In this document: positions 1 through 6,373 of the stretch, one piece after another
Position numbering within the stretch: the first letter of the stretch is position 1
Layout: each line of letters begins with the position of its first letter
Assembly (NCBI GenBank): GCA_002419365.1
Contig: DIGA01000022.1
Coordinates: 1 to 6,833 of the forward strand
Source: Mageeibacillus sp. UBA5734
GTDB lineage: Bacteria; Bacillota; Clostridia; Saccharofermentanales; UBA5734
Direction of reading: 5' to 3'
Length of the DNA: 6,833 bases
The notes under the pieces: generated by a model
Told to the model about the DNA's origin: nothing
Seen by the model: the letters and a program-made list of their open reading frames with translations, nothing else
Database searches by the model: none
Program-made: the position numbers and the translations under genes

Positions 1-505
1 CCAGGTAGATGAGCAGGGCGGCAGCATACATGGGGTGGCGGATGATCCCATACAGACCGGTGTCGATCAGCTTCTGGCCGTCCTGGATCTCGATGATGCG
101 CGAGGCATAGGAATTTTCCCGCATGACCTCGATGAACAGCGCATAACCCAGGATCATGATGATCACGGCCAGGATGACGAGCCAGAGCGGGACCTGCGAC
201 CAGCCAAAACGGTAGTCAAATCCTGGCAAGGTATAGGCGAGCAGGAAGAAGACCGCAGTGAATTTCATCAGGCTTTGCTGCTGCTTTTGCCGTTCTTTCA
301 ACTGCAGGCGTTTGCGCAGGAGCTCGGGATCTTTCTTGAGCAGGTAGACCATGGTGACGGACATCAGCACATAGAGCGTGATCAGAAAGAGCCAGCCATT
401 GGGAAAGCGAAGCGTCCCGGCGGGCAGGAAAATCAGCACGCCCAGGACCAGCACCGAGAGCAGGGCTTTGATCACAGCCTGGACCAGAATCGGGCGTGAA
501 GACAT
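1..505 (-). CDS. Isoprenylcysteine carboxyl methyltransferase (ICMT) family membrane protein, N-terminal part
   Basis: The first 168 residues are visible; the C-terminal end lies beyond the left edge. The protein is very hydrophobic, with four likely membrane segments (about residues 10-30, 37-56, 81-95 and 105-127) and a basic, Gln-rich loop at 61-80. Near the edge comes the family hallmark DTGLYGIIRHPMY (148-160). In ICMT and phosphatidylethanolamine N-methyltransferase relatives this RHPxY segment belongs to the S-adenosylmethionine-binding methyltransferase core. The bacterial substrate is generally unknown and I do not infer one. The ATG at 505 is the first possible start, because an in-frame TGA lies four codons upstream; the ribosome-binding site is weak (GGGTG about 10 bases upstream). 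The gene is divergent from the zinc-ribbon gene and shares its promoter region. The family call is fairly secure and the substrate is open. Confidence 0.8.
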   Translation of the reverse strand, partial: MSSRPILVQAVIKALLSVLVLGVLIFLPAGTLRFPNGWLFLITLYVLMSVTMVYLLKKDPELLRKRLQLKERQKQQQSLMKFTAVFFLLAYTLPGFDYRFGWSQVPLWLVILAVIIMILGYALFIEVMRENSYASRIIEIQDGQKLIDTGLYGIIRHPMYAAALLIYL

Positions 506-560
506 GGCTCGTGTTCACCCACTTTCGCTAAAAAAGCCTGAAGAAGCCTCGTATAAGTTG

Positions 561-566
561 ATTATA
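561..566 (-). promoter_or_regulatory. Probable -10 box for the ICMT-family gene
   Basis: On the minus strand this reads TATAAT, a perfect sigma-70-type -10 box, 55 bases before the ATG at 505. The position 17 bases further upstream (584-589, read GTCCCT) is not a -35 box and lies inside palindromic repeat copy A. Either another factor helps this promoter or it is weak. This is inferred from the sequence alone. Confidence 0.5.
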
Positions 567-579
567 GACCTTTTTGCAC

Positions 580-608
580 AAAAAGGGACCCGGTCCCTTT
601 TTCGGCAG
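580..608 (+). repeat. Palindromic intergenic repeat, copy A
   Basis: A perfect 11-bp inverted repeat (AAAAAGGGACC at 580-590 and GGTCCCTTTTT at 592-602) around a single central C at 591, followed by the tail CGGCAG (603-608). It matches copy B at 26 of 29 positions and copy C at 24 of 29, without gaps. As RNA it could fold as about 9 bp with a 5-nt loop. It lies between two divergent starts, so a terminator role is unlikely here. Such short palindromes with an asymmetric tail resemble REP-type elements, some of which are mobilised by Y1 (RAYT) transposases; that link is inference. Confidence 0.85.
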
Positions 609-612
609 GGTT

Positions 613-621
613 TGCTATAAT
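613..621 (+). promoter_or_regulatory. Extended -10 promoter for the zinc-ribbon gene
   Basis: TG-C-TATAAT: a perfect -10 hexamer at 616-621 preceded by the TG of an extended -10 element (613-614). The expected -35 position (593-598, GTCCCT) is a poor match and lies inside repeat copy A. An extended -10 can compensate for a missing -35. Transcription would start near 628, about 22 bases before the chosen ATG at 650. Confidence 0.6.
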
Positions 622-649
622 CAAAGCCAAAACCATGAGGAATTCAGGA

Positions 650-1729
650 ATGGATACAATCAAGTTTTGTGCCCAGTGCGGAGCACCGCTCGAGGAACCC
701 GATGCGAGATTTTGTCCGGAATGCGGTCAACCGGTTGACGATCTGGTTGAAATCGCGGCCGTTCCGACAGCCAGCGCCGGACCTCTGCAACGAGAACCCA
801 GCACAGGCGCAGGGGCTCTTTTGCCTGAAAATCCACTGCGTCACAATCGGCTCAAGAAATTCCTTCTGCCGCTGCTGGTGGTTGTCGTCCTCATTTTAGC
901 CGGTTTTGGCGTCAAATCGGTGTTTTTCAAAGGCCATGCCATTTCCTCGCCCGTGGTTTTTGCTGGCGGCCAGGTGTTTTACATCAATACCAATGATGAC
1001 TACCAGCTTTACCGGATGAATCCGGACGGGTCCGGGAAAGAGAAAATGGATGGTTCGACAGCCTTCCGGTTGGTGGCAGATGGAGACTGGCTCTATTTCT
1101 CGGGGATGGAACTCTTTAAGATCAAATCGGATGGCTCAGAAAAGATCCAGCTGGACAATCTGTGGCTGGATGAACTGGCCGTGGGAAATGGCTGGCTCTA
1201 TGCAGAGGAAGGCCAGAGTGACACCTCAGGCATCAGCCGGCGGCGGACTGACGGCAGCCAGAGCGAGTTTTTGAACGAGCACCAGATCACCAATCTGGTG
1301 CTCGATGGCGACAGTCTTTTCTATCGGAATGTCGATGACAACTATACCCTGTACCGGACAAAAATTGACGGCACAGACGAACAGCGTCTGGTTGATGACC
1401 AGCTGGATTATACCGGCCTGGCTGTGCAAGACGGCTGGGTCTATTATGCCAATGACAGTGACTCATCCAAGATATTCCGGGTCCGAGTCGATGGGACAGA
1501 GCGCACCCGGTTGGGTGATGATTACGCGTCTTATCTCACTGTTGCAGGGGAGTGGATCTATTACTCCAATGGCGATGATGGCGGCAAACTGTACCGGATC
1601 CGCACCGACGGCAGCAACCGGGAAAAATTGAACGATGTCCGGTCGATTTACATCAGCTGTGACGGGACCTATGCTTATTATGCCGAGGCAGATCATGGGG
1701 ATCGTCTCAGTCAGGTGCGTGTACCATGA
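650..1729 (+). CDS. Membrane-anchored zinc-ribbon protein with DUF5050-type propeller repeats
   Basis: 359 residues. Residues 7-25 carry a four-cysteine zinc ribbon (C7xxC10 and C22xxC25). A Pro/Ala-rich linker and a basic stretch (64-70) precede one membrane helix (about 71-88, rich in Leu and Val). The rest is about seven repeats of roughly 38-40 residues with the pattern W-[IVL]-Y-[YF] ... [LI]-[YF]-R-x-x-x-D-G-[ST] ... L, as in DUF5050/TolB-like beta-propellers. The likely topology is ribbon in the cytoplasm and repeats outside. The function is unknown; in similar proteins the repeats are thought to bind or sense something at the cell surface. Start: an in-frame ATG at 635 has no ribosome-binding site, whereas ATG 650 has TGAGGA eight bases upstream, so I chose 650. 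The gene ends convergently with the riboflavin operon. The architecture is clear, but the domain name rests on recognition alone. Confidence 0.8.
   Translation: MDTIKFCAQCGAPLEEPDARFCPECGQPVDDLVEIAAVPTASAGPLQREPSTGAGALLPENPLRHNRLKKFLLPLLVVVVLILAGFGVKSVFFKGHAISSPVVFAGGQVFYINTNDDYQLYRMNPDGSGKEKMDGSTAFRLVADGDWLYFSGMELFKIKSDGSEKIQLDNLWLDELAVGNGWLYAEEGQSDTSGISRRRTDGSQSEFLNEHQITNLVLDGDSLFYRNVDDNYTLYRTKIDGTDEQRLVDDQLDYTGLAVQDGWVYYANDSDSSKIFRVRVDGTERTRLGDDYASYLTVAGEWIYYSNGDDGGKLYRIRTDGSNREKLNDVRSIYISCDGTYAYYAEADHGDRLSQVRVP
1276..1304. repeat. Perfect 12-bp inverted repeat inside the zinc-ribbon gene
   Basis: CGAGCACCAGAT (1276-1287) and ATCTGGTGCTCG (1293-1304) are exact reverse complements separated by the five bases CACCA. 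They lie in frame inside the third-to-fourth propeller repeat (coding for NEHQITNLVLDG) and would form a strong hairpin in the mRNA. No T-run follows, so it is not a terminator. Confidence 0.8.
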
Positions 1730-1796
1730 CCAAGCGCAATGTGGAACAAGTCAAACTGGAGTTCAGCCTGCTGGTTATGCTCAGCGGAATCGGATG

Positions 1797-1853
1797 GGCC
1801 GGTTGATTTATCCGGCCAGCCCGGAGCTATTATCTTTCCTTGCGCAGGAAAGA
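1797..1853. other. Two short hairpins in the convergent intergenic gap
   Basis: The gap 1730-1887 between convergent stop codons holds two perfect inverted repeats: GGCCGG/CCGGCC (1797-1802 and 1812-1817, 9-nt loop) and TCTTTCCT/AGGAAAGA (1833-1840 and 1846-1853, 5-nt loop TGCGC). Neither has a T-run on either strand, so they are not standard intrinsic terminators. They may slow or protect 3' ends of both transcripts. No clear terminator for the riboflavin operon is visible here. Confidence 0.4.
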
Positions 1854-1887
1854 ACTCAGGAATGATCCGCCCTCCTGGTCTTGGTTC

Positions 1888-2604
1888 TCAGATCGGTGTG
1901 GATGTCAAAATTTCGATTAGATCCGTGAGGGATCGGATCCGCAGATCGGCCTGATCGAGCTCGCCCGGGGCGGCATAGCCGTAGGTGCAGCCGATCGTGA
2001 GCATGTGGTTGGCTCGTCCTGCGGAAATGTCGGAGGCGCGGTCGCCGATCATGGCATAAGGGCCCGGATACTGGGGTTTGAGCTGGGCCAGAATCGTGGC
2101 CTTGTCCTGGTAGCCGTAGCTTTCCGAAGCGATGAGCTGCTTGAAATAGCGGTCGAGGTGGAATTGCCTGTTGTGTGCGTCGAGATAGGCGTTCTTGCAA
2201 TGGCTGACCAGGACCAGATTCAGGCCTTGCGCAGCCAGCGTTTGGAGCACGTTTTCAGTGTGTGGATAGAGGGCGGCCCGACCGTTCTGGACGGCCTGCA
2301 GCATATGGTCCGTGATGATTTGCGAAGCCTGGCGGGCGATGTCTGGCGCCAGATCGGGTCTGAAACGCTGCCACATGTCCGTGGGCGGCAGACCGATCCA
2401 GGGCTGGATCTCGCTGTCTGCCCAATCACGCGGTACGGCCAGACCTTGCTCAACCAGGAAGTACTGGGCGGCACGGAAAGCCGGCGCATAGATTTTCAGG
2501 CTGTTGTGGAGACAGCCATCATAGTCGAAGAAAAGGGTATGCGGCGGCTGGGATGCCCTCTCGAAATCCCAGCCGTCCGCTGCCTTGGGCACAAAGACAT
2601 TCAT
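1888..2604 (-). CDS. HAD-superfamily hydrolase (phosphoglycolate-phosphatase-like), last gene of the riboflavin operon
   Basis: 238 residues with all four HAD motifs: DYDG nucleophile loop (D27, D29), motif II serine S134 in VLVSH, motif III lysine K168 and motif IV GDRASD (D188, D192). About 100 residues between motifs I and II fit a helical C1 cap, as in phosphoglycolate phosphatase and E. coli YigB. It should hydrolyse a small phosphate ester in the cytoplasm. It lies 19 bases after ribH on the same strand, so it may remove phosphate from 5-amino-6-(ribitylamino)uracil 5'-phosphate, the step missing from the operon, or act on FMN; this is inference from position. The start is uncertain: ATG 2604 is the first ATG but has no clear ribosome-binding site, and a GTG at 2634 would overlap ribH by 11 bases. 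The 26-residue lead before motif I is longer than usual. Confidence 0.85.
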   Translation of the reverse strand: MNVFVPKAADGWDFERASQPPHTLFFDYDGCLHNSLKIYAPAFRAAQYFLVEQGLAVPRDWADSEIQPWIGLPPTDMWQRFRPDLAPDIARQASQIITDHMLQAVQNGRAALYPHTENVLQTLAAQGLNLVLVSHCKNAYLDAHNRQFHLDRYFKQLIASESYGYQDKATILAQLKPQYPGPYAMIGDRASDISAGRANHMLTIGCTYGYAAPGELDQADLRIRSLTDLIEILTSTPI

Positions 2605-2623
2605 GATGTGGGGCCAAAAACGC

Positions 2624-3094
2624 TTACAGGGCACCCATCAGGTTGCACATTTCGATTGCAGTGACGGCGGCATCAAAGCCCTTGTTGCCGGCTTTGGTGC
2701 CAGCCCGCTCGATCGCCTGGTCGATGTTGTCGGTGGTCAGGACGCCAAAAACGACGGGGAGGCCAGTCTGGAGCGAGACCTGGGCGACGCCTTTGGCGGC
2801 TTCGTTGGCGACGAAATCGAAATGGGGCGTCGAGCCGCGGATCACGGCGCCAAGGCAGATCACGGCGTCGTATTTGCCGGACTGGGCCATTTTCTGGGCG
2901 GCCAGGGGGATTTCGTAGGCTCCGGGCACCCAGACGAGATCGATGTTGGCCTCTGCGACGCCGTGGCGCTGCAAACCGTCGACCGCTCCGCCGATCAGCT
3001 TGCTGGTGATCAATTCGTTGAAACGGCCGGCGACAATGCCAAAGCGCTGCTTGCTGGTGGCGATCAGGTTGCCTTCGATAACTTTGATGGACAT
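2624..3094 (-). CDS. ribH: 6,7-dimethyl-8-ribityllumazine synthase
   Basis: 156 residues, the usual length for lumazine synthase. The enzyme condenses 5-amino-6-(ribitylamino)uracil with 3,4-dihydroxy-2-butanone 4-phosphate to the lumazine precursor of riboflavin. Family features in order: GRFNE (23-27), VPGAYEIP (56-63), the catalytic-loop segment GAVIRGSTPHFDFV (82-95) with the catalytic histidine H91, and PVVFGVLTTDN followed by AGTKAGNKG near the C-terminus, which binds the phosphate. The reading frame stays open upstream to 3283, but the ATG at 3094 is chosen because GAGGA lies seven bases before it and the protein then starts as other RibH proteins do. It is separated from ribBA by 70 bases and followed 19 bases later by the HAD phosphatase gene. 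These enzymes usually assemble into pentamers or 60-mer shells. Confidence 0.96.
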   Translation of the reverse strand: MSIKVIEGNLIATSKQRFGIVAGRFNELITSKLIGGAVDGLQRHGVAEANIDLVWVPGAYEIPLAAQKMAQSGKYDAVICLGAVIRGSTPHFDFVANEAAKGVAQVSLQTGLPVVFGVLTTDNIDQAIERAGTKAGNKGFDAAVTAIEMCNLMGAL

Positions 3095-3164
3095 GGGGTG
3101 TTCCTCACTTTCATAATGGCCTGTGGCGGCCTGGGGATCAATGTGCTCGCTGGAGTGGGTTTGA

Positions 3165-4376
3165 TTAATGATGCCAGTGGCCAAACAAATGGCCCATTTT
3201 CTCTTTTTTGGTCTGGAGATAGAATTTGTTTTCTTCGTGCGAAGGGATCTCGATCGGGACCCGCTCGACGATTTCGAGGTCAAAACCGGACAGGCCGCTG
3301 AGTTTGTGCGGGTTGTTGGTCATCAGCCGGATCTGGCGAATGCCGAGGTCGTGCAGGATCTGGGCACCCATGCCGTATTCGCGCGCATCGGCCGCAAAAC
3401 CGAGGGATAGATTGGCTTCGACGGTATCCTGACCCTGGTCCTGGAGGGCATAGGCGCGGATCTTGTTGACCAGGCCGATGCCGCGACCTTCCTGGCGCAG
3501 GTACAGGACGGCGCCGCGGCCTTCGTGGGCAATTTTCTGCAGGGCAGCGTCGAGCTGCTCGCCACAGTCGCAGCGCAGGGAATGGAAAGCGTCACCGGTC
3601 AGGCATTCGGAATGAACCCGGACGAGGACGGGGGCTTCGCCAAAGGTCTCTTCGCCCATGCATAGCGCGACGTGGTGTTCGCCAGTCAGGGCGTTTTCAA
3701 AGGCGTGGATCGTGAAATCGCCCAATCGGGTCGGCAACTTGGCTGCTGCGGCATGGCTGACCATCCGTTTGTGGTCATGCTTGAGGCGCCAGACGATCAA
3801 GTCGGCGACCGTGATCAGGAGCAAGTTGTGCTTGTCACAGAAATCGACCAGCTGGGGTAGACGCGCCATGGTGCCGTCGTCATTCATGATTTCACAGATG
3901 GCGCCGGCGGGTTTGAGACCGGCCAGACGGGCCAGGTCGACGGCGGCTTCAGTGTGGCCGGCACGCTGGATGACGCCGCCCTCGCGGGCGATCAAGGGGA
4001 AGATATGGCCAGGCTTGACGAAGTCGTTGCTGGTCGCGGTTGGGTCGCAGAGCAGCTGGATGGTGGTCGAGCGCTCGTGGGCGGAGATGCCGGTGTGGAC
4101 GGACTTGGCGTCGACGGTGACGGTGAAGGCGGTGCGCATGCTTTCCGAGTTGCGCTCGACCATCAGGGGCAGGTCGAGTTCCTGGGCTCGGGCAGCGGTA
4201 ATCGGGGCACAGATCATGCCCTTGCCGTAGGTAGCCATGAAATTGATCGCCTCCGGCGTGGCCTTTTCGGCGGCCATCAGCAGGTCGCCTTCGTTTTCGC
4301 GGTTTTCGTCATCGACGACAACGATCATCTGGCCATTTTTGATCGCTGCGATGGCTTGTTCGATGGTGCTGAACAT
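3165..4376 (-). CDS. ribBA: Bifunctional 3,4-dihydroxy-2-butanone 4-phosphate synthase / GTP cyclohydrolase II
   Basis: 403 residues, normal for a RibBA fusion. The N-terminal RibB domain (1 to about 200) makes dihydroxybutanone phosphate from ribulose 5-phosphate; its acidic metal-binding loop DDENRENEGD (22-31), TGISAHERSTTI (95-106) and RAGHTEAAVD (138-147) are present. The C-terminal RibA domain (from about 205) opens GTP in the first committed step; its zinc cysteines C258, C269 and C271 and the RQEGRGIGL segment are intact. Both halves therefore look active. Start: the frame extends to 4523, but ATG 4376 has a perfect AGGAGG eight bases upstream and matches the usual RibB N-terminus. 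The gene begins 16 bases after the ribE stop, with the ribosome-binding site in that gap. It makes both precursors needed by RibD and RibH. Confidence 0.97.
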   Translation of the reverse strand: MFSTIEQAIAAIKNGQMIVVVDDENRENEGDLLMAAEKATPEAINFMATYGKGMICAPITAARAQELDLPLMVERNSESMRTAFTVTVDAKSVHTGISAHERSTTIQLLCDPTATSNDFVKPGHIFPLIAREGGVIQRAGHTEAAVDLARLAGLKPAGAICEIMNDDGTMARLPQLVDFCDKHNLLLITVADLIVWRLKHDHKRMVSHAAAAKLPTRLGDFTIHAFENALTGEHHVALCMGEETFGEAPVLVRVHSECLTGDAFHSLRCDCGEQLDAALQKIAHEGRGAVLYLRQEGRGIGLVNKIRAYALQDQGQDTVEANLSLGFAADAREYGMGAQILHDLGIRQIRLMTNNPHKLSGLSGFDLEIVERVPIEIPSHEENKFYLQTKKEKMGHLFGHWHH

Positions 4377-4392
4377 GGGCAGGTCCTCCTTC

Positions 4393-5067
4393 TTAAAATC
4401 CGTGCTCACGGAGAAATTCAAAACTGAGCCGGCTGGCTGGCTGGCTTCCGGCGGTCTGCTCAGGCGAGCCTGAACCACTTGCCAGGCCGAGCAGCTTTTC
4501 GACGTATTTGCCAATGACATCACATTCGATATTGACGAGATCGCCGGGCTGGTAGTGGCCGATGATTGTCTCGCTGGCGGAATGGGGAATGATCGAGACC
4601 GTAAAATCGTTGCTGCTGACGGCGGCGACGGTCAGGCTGACGCCATCCAGGGCGACGGATCCTTTGGCGACGATGTATTTGAGCAGCTCAGGGGCAGCCT
4701 GGATTTTGAACAGGATGGCATTTTGCTCCGGGCTGCGGCTCTGGATCGTGCCGGTGCCGTCGATGTGGCCGCTGACGATGTGACCACCGAGCCGGTCGGA
4801 CAGACGCAGGGCACGTTCGAGGTTGACCGGGCTGCTGGGGCGGATCTCGCCCAGACTCGACCGACGCAATGTTTCGGGCATGACATCGGCGGCAAAGGTG
4901 CTTCCGGTCAGATCAACGGCAGTCAGGCAGATGCCGTTGACGGCGATGCTGTCGCCAATGCGAGTGCCTTCAAGAACCTTTCCCGCCTGGATGGTGAAGC
5001 GGATTTTTGCACCACTGTGCTGAATGGATTGGATGGTGCCAATTTCTTCGATGATGCCAGTAAACAT
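4393..5067 (-). CDS. ribE: Riboflavin synthase, alpha subunit
   Basis: 224 residues. It dismutates two 6,7-dimethyl-8-ribityllumazine molecules to riboflavin and the pyrimidine that RibH reuses. The N-terminus MFTGIIEEIG is the family signature. The two similar barrels are visible: GDSIAVNGICLT (39-49) pairs with GSVALDGVSLTV (136-148), and GGHIVSGHIDGTG (94-106) and PGDLVNIECDVIGKYVE (174-190) are typical lumazine-binding segments. A Ser/Gly/Gln-rich tail follows residue 193, making it slightly longer than the roughly 215-residue norm. Start: the frame stays open to 5127, but ATG 5067 gives the signature N-terminus and has AAGGA seven bases upstream. Its A is also the last base of the ribD TGA (TGATG), so the two are probably translationally coupled. 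In E. coli nomenclature the same enzyme is ribC. Confidence 0.97.
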   Translation of the reverse strand: MFTGIIEEIGTIQSIQHSGAKIRFTIQAGKVLEGTRIGDSIAVNGICLTAVDLTGSTFAADVMPETLRRSSLGEIRPSSPVNLERALRLSDRLGGHIVSGHIDGTGTIQSRSPEQNAILFKIQAAPELLKYIVAKGSVALDGVSLTVAAVSSNDFTVSIIPHSASETIIGHYQPGDLVNIECDVIGKYVEKLLGLASGSGSPEQTAGSQPASRLSFEFLREHGF

Positions 5068-6245
5068 CAGGTCGTCCTTTCCGGCGTGTTGCCAGTACTG
5101 GGTCCAGCCTGCTGCTGCGGCTGGCATCCAGGTTTTTGCGGGTATCCTTCGATCAGGAAATCGTCACCGACCGGCGTGATGGTCATGTCAGAGATGGGGA
5201 TGGCATCGGTCAGGTGCTCGGTTCCTTCGCCGTGGAAGCAGGCGATTGAGTCGCTGCCACCGATGATTTTCGGGGCCATGAACAGCATGATCTTGTCCAC
5301 CAGGCCGGCGCGCAGGAAGGCTTCGTTGAGGCGTCCGCCACCTTCGAGCAGTATGCTGTCAATCCCCGACTCGCCGAGCTGGTCAATCAAGGCTTGCAGG
5401 TCCACCTGGCCTTCCGGACCGTCCAATATCAGCACCATGGCACCGGATTGTTGCAGCTGATTGGCGTGGAGTGGATCGATGGCGGATGTGGTCGCCACGA
5501 TCACAGGCGCTTTCGAATCAGCATTGAACACGCGATGCTGCGGGGTGAGTCGACCTTTGCTGTCGACAATGATCCGGGCGGGGTCCATGTCCCTTTTGCC
5601 ATGCAAACGGGTGGTCAGGGACGGATCATCCTGCAAAATGGTGTTGATGCCAACCAGGATCGCGGCTGTGCGACTGCGCCAGCGATGGACCAGCTTTCTC
5701 GACTGGGCACCGGAAATCCACTTCGACTCGCCCGTGTGGGTGGCGATTTTACCATCGATGCTGATGGCAGCCTTCAAAATAACAAATGGCTTGCCGGTTG
5801 TGATGTGCTTGATGAAGATCTCGTTGAGCTGGCGTGCTTCACGCTCGAGCACCCCGGTGGTCACCTCGATCCCAGCCGTGCGCAACGTCTGGATGCCGCG
5901 ACCGGCGACGATCGGATTGGGGTCCTCCATGGCGATCACAACGCGAGCGAGTCGGCTTTCGACGATCAGGTCGGCACAGGGTGGGGTGCGGCCAAAATGG
6001 CTGCACGGCTCGAGATTGACATAGAGGGTGGCGCCGGTGAGGTCAATGCCCTGGCTTTGGGCTTGCTCGATGGCGGCACGTTCAGCGTGAGCCCGGCCAA
6101 GTGCGGCGTGATAGCCTTCGGTCAAAATTTCGCCGTCTCGGACGATGACACAACCGACCAGCGGATTCGGACGTGTGCGACCCCAGCCTTTTTCCGCCAG
6201 TTTCAAGGCCCGGCGCATCCATTTGACATCCTGAGTGATTTCCAT
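5067..6245 (-). CDS. ribD: Bifunctional diaminohydroxyphosphoribosylaminopyrimidine deaminase / 5-amino-6-(5-phosphoribosylamino)uracil reductase
   Basis: 392 residues. The N-terminal deaminase domain (1 to about 145) has the zinc site H53-A-E55, C81 and C90 (PCSHFGRTPPC), with E55 as proton shuttle, and TRPNPLVGCVIV at 24-35. The C-terminal NADPH-dependent reductase domain (about 150-365) shows ISIDGKIA, LVGINTILQDDP and LLEGGGRLN. Both reactions of the second and third pathway steps should be present. After about residue 370 comes a Gln/Pro-rich tail making the protein some 25-30 residues longer than the B. subtilis and E. coli enzymes; its coding DNA also carries the ribE ribosome-binding site. 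Start: ATG 6245 matches the family N-terminus; AGGGG is rather far away (14 bases). It is the first gene after the FMN riboswitch and shares one base with ribE. Confidence 0.97.
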   Translation of the reverse strand: MEITQDVKWMRRALKLAEKGWGRTRPNPLVGCVIVRDGEILTEGYHAALGRAHAERAAIEQAQSQGIDLTGATLYVNLEPCSHFGRTPPCADLIVESRLARVVIAMEDPNPIVAGRGIQTLRTAGIEVTTGVLEREARQLNEIFIKHITTGKPFVILKAAISIDGKIATHTGESKWISGAQSRKLVHRWRSRTAAILVGINTILQDDPSLTTRLHGKRDMDPARIIVDSKGRLTPQHRVFNADSKAPVIVATTSAIDPLHANQLQQSGAMVLILDGPEGQVDLQALIDQLGESGIDSILLEGGGRLNEAFLRAGLVDKIMLFMAPKIIGGSDSIACFHGEGTEHLTDAIPISDMTITPVGDDFLIEGYPQKPGCQPQQQAGPSTGNTPERTT

Positions 6246-6282
6246 GGTTTTTATTGAATCCCCTTTGGTTTCCGATCGAACT

Positions 6283-6316
6283 AAAAAATCCCTGAAGAGA
6301 AAATCTTCAGGGATTT
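6283..6316 (-). terminator. Riboswitch-controlled intrinsic terminator before ribD
   Basis: In the transcript a perfect 13-bp stem (AAATCCCTGAAGA and TCTTCAGGGATTT) closes a 5-nt loop TTTTC and runs into a six-T tract. It ends 38 bases before the ribD ATG and upstream of its ribosome-binding site, so it controls transcription rather than translation start. The 5' arm (6304-6314) is also complementary over 11 bases to the aptamer 5' strand (6469-6479), which gives a direct antiterminator alternative. Confidence 0.93.
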
Positions 6317-6373
6317 GAATGCCGGAAAAAGGCAGGGATGCTGCATGCAATGACACTCACACGAAGCCATCTC

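Noticed and set aside
580..602. Repeat copy A as an intrinsic terminator
   Set aside because: It has a stem and a T-run but sits between two divergent gene starts, with promoter boxes on both sides and nothing upstream to terminate.
3095..3283. A 63-codon upstream extension of the ribH frame
   Set aside because: It overlaps the end of ribBA, and the ATG at 3094 has a good ribosome-binding site and gives the normal RibH length.
2005..3301. Two overlapping plus-strand frames (219 and 238 codons) opposite the HAD gene and ribH
   Set aside because: Both are mirror frames of clearly identified minus-strand genes and have no independent support.
4555..5460. A 301-codon open frame on the plus strand, opposite ribE and ribD
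   Set aside because: It is antisense to two well-recognised enzymes, has low-complexity Asp/Gly-rich composition and resembles no family; long antisense frames are expected where third codon positions are GC-rich.
5394..6257. A 287-codon plus-strand frame opposite ribD
   Set aside because: Shadow of ribD; no ribosome-binding site and no recognisable domain.
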